A DNA stretch of 64,000 nt from Cunninghamia lanceolata (lineage: Eukaryota > Streptophyta > Pinopsida > Cupressales > Cupressaceae), in the NCBI GenBank assembly GCA_027924645.1, contig BSBN01000763.1, forward strand, positions 4,340,001 through 4,404,000, read 5' to 3'. How positions within the stretch are numbered: the first letter of the stretch is position 1; each line of letters opens with the position of its first letter. The notes under the pieces were generated by a model. That model did not search any database. It worked only from the letters and a program-made list of their open reading frames with translations, and was not told where the DNA came from. Below, piece after piece: positions 55,985 to 64,000 of this stretch. The translations under genes and the position numbers were made by a program.

Positions 55985-57100
55985 TTTTCAGGAATCTACA
56001 TCACTCATACCCATAGCCTCGCTTATGGTTCTAGGCTCTTTAATGTTAGAAATCAAAGAAAAAATACAACTAGAATCATGTAATGAATAGCAAAACCTAT
56101 CAGGTTGTTGCCTTATCCATGTGGACATCCTCAAAGATTGAGGCTGAGGTTCTTCATCTTCTTCTAAGCTTTTAGAGCTACTAGAGCTCTCCTCATTATC
56201 AGGTCCAACAGATTTTTTTGGTTCAACTTTCTTAGGGGTGGAAGGAAGTTGAACCACATCCTCTTTCTTCTCTTCTTTCTCTAGCTGCAAGACAATAGAA
56301 GAAGGATTGAGCTCTCTAAAGATCACACTTCTACTATACAAAACTCTCTCAGCCATTGGATACCAAATCTTGTACCCTTTCACACCAATGCAATAACCAA
56401 TGATGATACACTTTACAACCTTGTTCTCCAACTTAGACCTCTTCTCCTTAAGTACATGTACATATGCCTCACAACCAAATACTCGAATGTGTCCCAATGA
56501 AGGGTTTTTACCAGACCACACCTCCGTAGGTGTATTATCAATGAGCGCTAATGTAGGAGACTTGTTAACCAGGTAACAAGCGGTAGCAATAGCTTCATCC
56601 TAGAACTTTTGTTCAAGGCTAACTCCACTTAGCATACTCCTTGCCCTCTCCATCAATGTTATATTCATCCTCTCTATATCTCCATTCTGCTAAGGGGTAT
56701 ATAGAGTTGTCTTGTGCCTCTTAGTCCCATGTTCATTATAGAACTTGTCAAAATCTACTGAAAAAAACTCACCATCATTGTCAGTCCTCAAACACTTAAT
56801 CTTTCTATCCTTTTGATTCTCTACAAGAGCTTTGAACTCTTTGAATCTATTAAAGACTTCAGATTTACTTCTAAGGAAATACACCCATGTCCTTCTACTA
56901 TAGTCATCAATGAATGAAACAAGGTAAATAGATTTTGAAATCGAAGTAACAATAACTGGACTAGACACATTAGGATTAATCAAGTCCAACACCTTAGAAG
57001 ATTTGTGAGAAATGGAATAAAACTAAACACGGTTTTGTTTACCATAGATACAATGTTCACAAAAATCAAAGTCAAGATTACAATCATTCATACCCTCAAC
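55985..57100 (-). pseudogene. COP-E integrase
   Basis: Core 56992-56690: FIDDYSRRTWVYFLRSKSEVF, KCLRTDNDGEF (second Asp) and KRHKTTLYTP before a TAG (usually Gln-Gln-Asn-Gly). C-terminal part 56521-55988: NPSLGHIRVFGCEAYVHV, KCIIIGYCIGVKGYKIW. A Glu/Ser-rich linker leads to RT. The middle (56690-56525) with the catalytic Glu (ERMN-like) is readable in broken frame. Confidence 0.87.
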
Positions 57101-57720
57101 AAGGTTTTTATTTTTTAGGGTCCTCAACCCCTTTTCATCAATGTGACAGCCTTTGGTGCCATAACATTGTCCTCTTAGCTAGAAGTTTCATTTGCATAGA
57201 ATGAGCACCCTTAGATACCCAGAAAGTATGACCATCAGAAGTAGATGCAACAATCCTCTTCTCTACTAGTTCCAATGGTGAGGATGAAAATTTTGAAGCT
57301 CTCTTCTTCGAAATAGAGGCATTAAATTGCACTGAACCACGCATGCATCAAGTTGAAACAGAGTGCCAATTTGAACACCCTTAGCCAACACCATAGATCC
57401 TCTAGTCATCTTGCATTCTCCATTCAAGAAAACAACCTCCACACCCACATCATTCACCTTACTTATAGAAATAAGGTTCCATGCAAAACTAGGGATATGT
57501 AGAACACCATTGATCCCCTTCACTCATCCATCAGGGAATTGAATCAAGACTCTTCCAAGACCAACAATCTTGAGGTGAGGATCATCACCCAAGTACACCT
57601 TTCCACCATCGTATTCTACATACTTCAATAACCAACCCCAATGTGAGGTCATATGAAAATATGCACCAGAGTCAATAATCCACACATCCTTAGATGCATG
57701 AGTTTCCAAGGTAGCAATAA
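57101..57720 (-). pseudogene. COP-E protease and GAG-pre-integrase domain
   Basis: 57709-57524 carries DVWIIDSGAYFHMTSH (active DSG) and KVYLGDDPHLKIVGLG. 57523-57266 reads GVLHIPSFAWNLISISK. In another frame 57344-57138 gives the pre-integrase domain ending AKRTMLWHQRLSH. One frameshift (near 57330) and stops separate the pieces. Confidence 0.87.
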
Positions 57721-58640
57721 ATACTTCTCCTTCATCCTGAGAGGACTTGTCAAAATCCGAATCATAGTTCTTCTTCTTTTTCTTTTTCTCCTCCTTGCAC
57801 TCCTTGCGGAAGTGACCAGGTTTGCCACAGTTCCATCATAGAGCCTTGGACTTTCCAGGAGACTTAGATCTCCCATGGGATTTAGATCTTCCTTTTTCTT
57901 CCTTCTTCTTATCCTTTTTCTTTCCCTTCTCTTTAGATCTAGCACAAACTGCAAGAGCCTCCTTAGCCAATTCGAAAGACTTTCTTTGCATCTCTTTAGA
58001 CAACAATGAAGAAACCACTTCATCCATCTTGAAGTTGGTAGTGTTACTCCCAATGGCCATAACAAGGTGATCCCACAAATATGGTAAGGAACACAGTAAT
58101 GTCATACATTGATCCTCCTCCTCCATCTTCACACCAACAGAGGTCAACTAGGTAACAAGTATATTGAATGTATTCATGTGATCAATGACAAATCCTCCAT
58201 CTTCTATCCTTAGAGAATACAATTTATTTCACAAGAATAACTTGTTCACCAGGGATTTAGCCTGATAAACATCTCCAAGCTTCTTCCAAAGATCTTTTGT
58301 AGTCTTCTCTTCATGGATATTCAGAAGTATTGAATTAGCCAAACCAAGTCTTAGCAAACCCTTCACCTTCTAATCCATCATATCCCAATCATCTTGTTTA
58401 ATGCCTAATGGCATGGTTCCAAATACTGTGAGCCATAGATTTCTATCCACCAATAAGTCCTCCATCTTGAGTTTTCACAACTCAAAGTTGCCTCCATTAA
58501 ACTTCTCTATATCGAACCTCCTAGATGTGCTCACCATCTCTTTCCTGCAATAAAGATTTTAAAATCCTCTGCACAAGCTCCCACTCAAATGAAGGTCAGA
58601 TCAAAAGATCCTCTACCCAACAACTAGAACCAAAGATGAT
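57721..58640 (-). pseudogene. COP-E gag
   Basis: Gag core read backward from about 58540: KFNGGNFE-like start in broken frame, then the open piece 58147-57836 with LLCSLPYLWDHLVMAIGS, MDEVVSSLLSKEMQR, a Lys/Ser/Arg-rich basic run, and after TAG at 57840-57838 the knuckle CGKPGHFRKEC (57826-57794). A Lys-rich run and acidic linker follow into protease. Nucleic-acid-binding features are plain. Confidence 0.83.
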
Positions 58641-58643
58641 CAG

Positions 58644-58655
58644 GCTCTGATACCA
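58644..58655 (-). other. COP-E primer-binding site
   Basis: TGGTATCAGAGC, exact initiator-methionine tRNA type, two bases inside the 5' LTR. Confidence 0.9.
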
Positions 58656-58657
58656 AC

Positions 58658-59668
58658 TAAAAGGCAGAAAGGTATGAGGAAACACTTCTGACACTAATCT
58701 ACTAAGGAAAGATTTATGTAAATTTTTACTTTTACAGTTATAGATTAAGATGCACATTAATAGAAAGGTAATAACAACATCCAAATTTAAATACAAAACT
58801 CACAACACATGATATACGTGGGGAAAACCCTTTCGGTTAAAAGACCCCACACTCTAAAGCTGCCCAATACCCTCAGGAATCAAGAATCAAGAAGATTATA
58901 ATATACTTATAGAGAAAGATTTCATACGAGTATAATCAATCAGAGATCTGGAGGTAACTCAATATCTATAAGACTCTTACACACAACCTCCATCTTAAGC
59001 TCCTAATAAATAGGAGATACAATACAGTAAACCATCAATGGTAATTACAAAACCATGAGCCAAAACCACCCAAAAGTGGTGCCCAAATTATCTCTAATCA
59101 AAGATTCCTTGTGATGTTCCAAATCACACACCAACATGTGTAACTCTCCCCTTTACAGCTCTTTTAAGTGTCCAACATGTTTTCACATTTATAAAAAATA
59201 GGAGGTCCAACTTCTGGAGGTCATAACTTTTGATCTAGGTGTCTAATTAATGAACCCTTTGATGCGTCAGAAAGATTTTGAAGAGATCTATCAAGCTATA
59301 ACTAGATTTTCTAGTTATAACAACTCTCAAGGCATTTAGGGACCTATAAGTGCCTCAAAACTAAGTTCAAAACTTTTTTCGATGGTTTCAAAAAACATAA
59401 ACTTTAATATCCCACAATCTAGGTATGATCTTCAGTCAAAACTCACCCGAGATGTTTACTTAGTAGTTCCACACCTTTTGGAAAAACTTTAGGTCAATCT
59501 GAGGTCAATTGTAGAGCTACTAAAAATAGTAAGTCCTACCATTTTTAGCCCTTTTGGAAACTTTGAAAGTTCTAGACCACTCCTCAAGATAAAGGGTATT
59601 CAAATAGACCAAAACTAGGAAGAATAGTAACCTTTCATAGTTGCAAGGTTGAGACACTTTTCTTAACA
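58658..59668 (-). repeat. COP-E 5' LTR (right)
   Basis: TAAAAGGCAG (TG mutated to TA)...TTCTTAACA; pairs with 49145-50131. About one in ten to fifteen bases differs, so COP-E is old. Confidence 0.92.
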
Positions 59669-60231
59669 ATCTTTTGGGCATCTCCTTTCTACTACCCTAT
59701 CCAAATAGTTAATGATATTTTGTTGTCTTGACAAAATATATTGAATGCTAGTCAATCTCCTTTATTGTAGGTAGGTGAGTTTGAAATTGTGTGTGAGCAA
59801 AATGTTTTTTAGGAAGACAAGAAGAGACAAAAAGGAGAAATGAGAATGGAAGAACAATTATTTTTTTATGTTGCGACAAAGAGTAGAGAAGATACGTTGT
59901 AGCAACAACAAGAAGAATATAGCAGAGAGAATAGAAGCTCCAAAAAGGCACACATAATGAGTCAACTCTATAGGAATAGAGCAGTGAATAACTCTAGATA
60001 GAGAGGGATAATAGCAAATGTCTAATCAAATCCATAGAAGGTAATCTTTGTAGAGAAAAAATAAATAGAGATACAACTTTGTAGTTAGTTTTTAATTTTT
60101 GATGTAAAATATTTTTGCATATAAATAGAAATCTTTGTTTGTGTTTTTATCTTGTGCCCTCTCTCTCTCTCTCTCTCTCTTGTTTATTCTCTTCTCTCTA
60201 TCATAGTCATATTAGAGAAGTACTTCCAATA
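59669..60231 (+). repeat. COP-D LTR 1, second part
   Basis: Begins with the duplicated ATCTT and runs parallel to 60345-60904. It contains (CT)n at 60161-60181 and ends TTCCAATA. Confidence 0.9.
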
Positions 60232-60233
60232 AT

Positions 60234-60288
60234 TGGTATCAGAGCTAGACTAGGATCCCCAAGCACCTATAGTGTGGCTTAAGGTGGG
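60234..60288 (+). other. COP-D primer-binding site and internal remnant
   Basis: TGGTATCAGAGC (exact) at 60234-60245, then about 43 bp ending in AAGGTGGG. All of gag-pol is missing between the two LTRs. Confidence 0.88.
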
Positions 60289-60904
60289 TGTTGGAAATCT
60301 AATCTAGAGTGAGCATTAACTCCACCTACCCATCATACATCTTTTGGGGATCTCCTTTTTGCTACCCTATCGAAATAGTTAATGCTATTTCATTGGCATG
60401 ACAAAACATATTGAATGTTGTTCAGTCTCCTTTATTACAGGTAGGTGAGTTTGAAATTGTGTGTGAGCAGCAAATTTTTGGGAAGACAAGAAGATACAAA
60501 AAGGAGGAATGAGAATAGAAGAACATTTAGTTTTTTGTATGCAACAACAGAGAGAAGAGAAGATACATTGCAGCAGAAATAGGAAGAATATAGAAGCAAG
60601 AGTGCAAAGAGAATAGAAGCTCTAGAAAGGCACACACAAAAAATCAACTCCAAAGGAAAAGAGTAGTGAATAGCTCTAGAGAGAGAGGGACAACAACAAT
60701 GTCTAGTCAACTCCAAAGAGGGAAATCTTTGTAGAGAAAGAAGAAATAGAGCTATAGCTTTGTAGTTAGTTTGTAATTTTTGATGTAAAATATTTTTGCA
60801 TATAAATAGAAATCTATGTTTGTGTTTTTATATTGTACCCTCTCTCTCTCTCTTGCTTATTCTCTTCTCTCCATCATAGTCATATCAGAGAAGTACTTCC
60901 AACA
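60289..60904 (+). repeat. COP-D LTR 2, 616 bp
   Basis: TGTTGGAAATC...TTCCAACA. It is uninterrupted and gives the reference for LTR 1. Short (CT)n at about 60840. Confidence 0.9.
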
Positions 60905-61461
60905 ACTATGAGAGCATTAGTAGCATTCGCAAGAGAACTTTTCTTGCACTAAACAACATAAAAAGAAATGAAATGGTAGGATTTGTTGTAGATCACTAAC
61001 AAATATGATGACAAATTTAATTCTTGCAAACAAAAGGATTTTATTGTTGGCTCTCCAAAATTTGTGATTGAATGTGCTACCAAAAGTATTATTTCCAATT
61101 TTCTATGCGGCCAAGGACTAACATACAATTCTTTCCTAAGGCTTTTATTCTAATTGTAACATTCTTACAAAACCCAAATGCATTCTAATAAAACCATCAA
61201 AAATGTGATCTTTTGAATCCACTTAGAAAAATAACCATCTAAATTCCCTCAAGCCATAATAAATTAGACATTTCCTAACATTTATGTATTCACAATATTT
61301 GAAAGAAATATATAGTTAGTTGGGAAGGACTAAAACCAAAATATTTCTTCTATATCAATCAGTATAGAACATCATGTATGCCTCAGTAGAAATGCATTAG
61401 AATTCAAACTTGCACTGGTTGTAATCACACAAAATCCTCACAATAATTAGTCAAAAAATTA
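60905..61461 (-). other. Probable GYP-H leader; no gene seen
   Basis: AT-rich, no domain. It lies where the leader of a minus-strand element would follow the primer site at 61488-61463. Confidence 0.35.
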
Positions 61462-61462
61462 T

Positions 61463-61488
61463 GGGTTCAAGTCCCACCGTGGTCACCA
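61463..61488 (-). other. GYP-H primer-binding site (probable)
   Basis: Minus strand TGGTGACCACGGTGGGACTT. Its complement looks like a tRNA 3' end: T-loop TTCAAGT with flanking GGG/CCC stem, acceptor strand CGTGGTC, then ACCA. An acceptor strand CGTGGTC is arginine-tRNA-like, the primer reported for Ogre/Tat elements; that assignment is inference. Confidence 0.6.
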
Positions 61489-61491
61489 AAA

Positions 61492-62366
61492 TGTATGTAA
61501 CAATCCAGAATTTAAAAATAGAAAACAAAAGCTTCCTATTTTAAACTATTACAAACCTCAAGATGAGCAGAAAATAGAGTTCAAATAGAAAAAATTATCC
61601 ATCAACACAGTTACCCAACATGAACTCCATTGACAAAATGGATGTGATGTGGAGCATTGAATGATGTGGTTGCTCAACTATCCACTTTGAGATCTCAACA
61701 ACATATATTTATCAAAGATGGTGGATTCCTTATATAAGATAGCATGCTAATTTATAGATTTTTGACAAGGACGTTGGACATCTACGATTCAAGGATGAGG
61801 TCTATAGTGGAGATTGAGTGAGAATACTTTGCTAGGATCAAGGAGAAAATGGAGGGTTTAGATTTAGTTTGTCTGAGATGAATGGCTAAGATTGTATTTA
61901 CTAAAAATAGTAATTTGTTGCGACCATAAATCCTATTGAAAATTTTGGAGGGAAGTGCATTTATTTTTGGATGGTGGAGGAATATTAGGATAATTAAATA
62001 GTAAAATTATTTAATTAGTTTATAATTATGATGTGGTAATTAAATTAATTAAATAATAAAAATTATTTAATTATTTAACTTGTTAGTAATATAGTATGGA
62101 AATAAGACTAATAAATTATTTAATTAATTAGGGATATGAGATGAGAATTATGCTAATTAAATATGAAAATTATTTAATCAACTAGTGATGATGTAGTCAA
62201 TATATCAACTTAATTAAATAAATATAATTTATTTAATTCATTTGCCAATGGAAATAACATGGTTAGGAAATATTGAATATTGATAACACTAAATATGATG
62301 TTTTTAAATTGACATTAGATATATGATTGGAAGGGGAAGCAAATAGGTAAATTTTAGGTGTTTACA
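61492..62366 (-). repeat. GYP-H LTR (Tat-like, 875 bp)
   Basis: Bounded TGTATGTAACA...GTTTACA. The minus strand opens TGTAAACACCTAAAAT, like TGTAGACACCCTAAAAT of GYP-C, just after AAGATGGGTAAAA (GYP-C: AAGAGGGGCAAAA). AT hairpins at 61975-62260 follow the same design as the GYP-C array. Confidence 0.75.
61975..62260. repeat. GYP-H LTR hairpin array
   Basis: Five AT inverted repeats in a row: AATTAAATAGTAAAATTATTTAATT (61984), AATTAAATAATAAAAATTATTTAATT (62046), AAATTATTTAATTAATTAG (62113), AATTAAATATGAAAATTATTT (62154), AATTAAATAAATATAATTTATTT (62210). Confidence 0.8.
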
Positions 62367-64000
62367 TTTTACCCATCTTAGAATCATAATTATGACTAAA
62401 AGGATTAATAGTTTTTTGAAGAAAAGATAAACATGAACACCATGGTGGTATGGTGATGGTGAAAAAGTTGTGCTTGGGATTTTGACTTAGGATTTTGCTT
62501 GCTTGATTGTCTAGGGTTGGATTGATCAATTGGATTTTGAATTTAAGATTCTCCAACCATTAAAGGTTAAATTTGGTATGTTGAAAGGGTTCCCTTTTCA
62601 AAAGGCAAGAAAGTTCAAATAATGTGGATGGGATCTCAAGAGGAGAAGAGGATAATAAAAGGAGGACTAGCTAAGATGGAAATGATAAAGAGGGTTGATA
62701 AAAACTAGAGGGGAGTAGTCAACAATAGTGATGCTCAACTACACTGGTTAGTTAGAGAAATGTTGGGAGAATTGTAAGTGCAAGCCATTAATTTTGAAGA
62801 AATTTCCATATGTGTTGAGAAACCTATATTTGATATAGCATATGATGGTATGCATCAAGGTATAAGGAACCCTGATGACATTTTATCATATGCGTGAAGG
62901 ATTGATGCAAAAATATAAACAATAAATATTCCCCAGCAAATATATCATCAAGACACATCATGATATAATGGACCAGGATGACCATGGAAAAGTATGTTCT
63001 GGGATGAAGATAAAAAACATAACAAGAAAGAAAAAAGAAGACAAAAAGACACATGGTGAAATGCCTCTCGTGAAGCTGAAAACCAAGTTATAGATTGTTG
63101 AGATAGTAAGTAGCAATGTCAAATTTGGGAATGATATATCCCAGTAAATGATATGATGGAAATATGAACAAGGATTTCACCAAGATGGAAATACAATTTG
63201 TGTGGTAAGTGATTATTTCCCTAAGTTTGAATGCATGGTGAGGCTTTATAGGGTGTGCATGTTTGTGTGTTATGGCCATTGCGAATAAAGTGATAAGAGG
63301 TTACATGTAATAATGTCAAATTTTCTAAGTAGGGATAATCGATGTGTCTATCTAAAGCATGAATCAAGATGTGATGCAAGGCCTAGCCAAAGGCAAAAAG
63401 GGACATGGGTGGATGAATACAAAAAATATTAGGACAAAGGATGCATGTTAAGCTATACAGGTGGAGTGTACATTACTTTTCCCCCAAGTTTAAAGGATGT
63501 ATGTGGATAATGGAAACCAAAAGTTTACACATAATGCTCATAAGCAGGTTGTCATCATGGTACTTTCCCAAGGTTCCATAAACACGTTTTTCACTGGAGA
63601 GTAATTTTCTCTTTGCTTTTTTTCTTTTAGATTTTTTTCATTGATCATTTTTCTTTTCTTTTTTCTTTTTGATTTTTTTGGGATTTTGCTACTTTTTTAT
63701 TCTTTTGTACTTTTTGATGCTTCAAGTATGAAAACATGCATGATGATTTGATGTAACTGACTAGTATGTGGTACAGGAGCACCCTAAGACATTGAGGATT
63801 AGGAGGATCCCTACTCTATTTTGTCAAGTTATCTTTTCATGTTTGTAAGGCTTTAGCGCCATATTGAATCATAGTTGGCCGAGTGATGACATAACATTGA
63901 GTTTGTATGCGTGTCATTAAAGATTGTAACCGAACTGAGTCGATGTAACTGAATGATAGAGGTGGTTGTAGGGCGATTCACCTTCCATCTTATGTAACTA
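62367..64000 (-). other. GYP-H 3' noncoding region
   Basis: No domain. A T-rich run (63600-63720) and the segment 63545-63600 mirror the A-rich run and CTGGTGAAAAC...CTTGG..AAGTACCAT block (40740-40840) after the GYP-C integrase, in reverse orientation. This fits the 3' untranslated region of a Tat relative whose integrase would lie beyond about 63720. Confidence 0.55.

Larger units (their letters stand above)
49145..59668 (-). mobile_element. COP-E: Ty1/copia retrotransposon inside the COP-D LTR
   Basis: Target duplication ATCTT at 49140-49144 and 59669-59673. LTRs are 49145-50131 and 58658-59668; minus strand. Gag, protease, integrase, RT and RNase H are in copia order, interrupted by COP-F, solo LTR G and a SINE-like trimer. 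Stops are frequent. Confidence 0.93.
47701..60904 (+). mobile_element. COP-D: Ty1/copia remnant with two tandem LTRs, outermost layer
   Basis: RT and RNase H resume immediately after the GYP1 LTR. A polypurine tract at 49079-49089 leads into LTR 49090-60231, which COP-E splits. The LTR is followed not by a target duplication but by a primer-binding site (60234), 57 bp of internal sequence and a second LTR (60289-60904). The start of the element lies left of the window. Confidence 0.87.

Noticed and set aside
60155..60182. (CT)n run as a promoter element of a gene
   Set aside because: It lies inside a COP-D LTR near its end; a simple repeat is enough to explain it.
61463..61488. A tRNA gene 3' end on the + strand
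   Set aside because: Only T-arm, acceptor and CCA-like bases are present, with no anticodon or D arm; nuclear tRNA genes do not encode CCA. It fits a retrotransposon primer site better.

Overview
This 64 kb window is plant nuclear DNA made almost wholly of nested transposable elements. I see no intact host gene. Copia, gypsy (including Tat) and CACTA elements, PLS-type pentatricopeptide (PPR) repeats and a plant-type cullin fragment place it in a seed plant. The repeat load and the style of the PPR repeats suggest a large-genome gymnosperm, perhaps a conifer; that is inference. Matching target-site duplications (TSDs) let the nest be taken apart layer by layer.

Outer layer: a + strand Ty1/copia element, COP-D, carries reverse transcriptase (RT) and RNase H at 47701-48930 and ends in two LTRs in tandem (49090-60231 and 60289-60904). 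Its 5' half lies left of the window. Inside its RT sits a degenerate + strand Ty3/gypsy element, GYP1 (1-47700). GYP1 is cut by three insertions: (i) COP-A, a Sirevirus-like copia (2866-9855, TSD GTATG); (ii) GYP-B, a minus-strand chromovirus (10513-34194, TSD ATATG); (iii) GYP-C, a young Tat-type gypsy (34293-44348, TSD ACACT).

The left LTR of GYP-B is itself split by a 17.2 kb CACTA (En/Spm) DNA transposon (11116-28364, TSD AAA). This CACTA holds no transposase that I can recognise. It carries an amplified array of PPR (PLS-triplet) repeats on the minus strand, three exon-like blocks resembling a plant cullin on the + strand, two 110 bp snapback hairpins, and a second Sirevirus-like copia, COP-B (11975-19166).

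Right of GYP1, the first COP-D LTR is split by COP-E (minus strand, 49145-59668, TSD ATCTT). COP-E was invaded in turn by a short coiled-coil Gag element COP-F (50969-53708), a solo LTR G (53820-54788) and a tandem trimer of a tRNA-like, SINE-like repeat (55088-55643). The last 3 kb belong to another Tat-like gypsy, GYP-H, on the minus strand, of which one LTR (61492-62366) and flanking internal sequence are seen.

The coding remnants form ordinary gag-pol modules, nearly all broken. GYP-C is the best preserved: one gag-pol frame interrupted by only three nonsense codons, with the shared part of its LTRs apparently identical. Points of most interest are the gene-capturing CACTA, the hairpin-array LTRs shared by GYP-C and GYP-H, and two LTRs flanked by both a polypurine tract and a primer-binding site.
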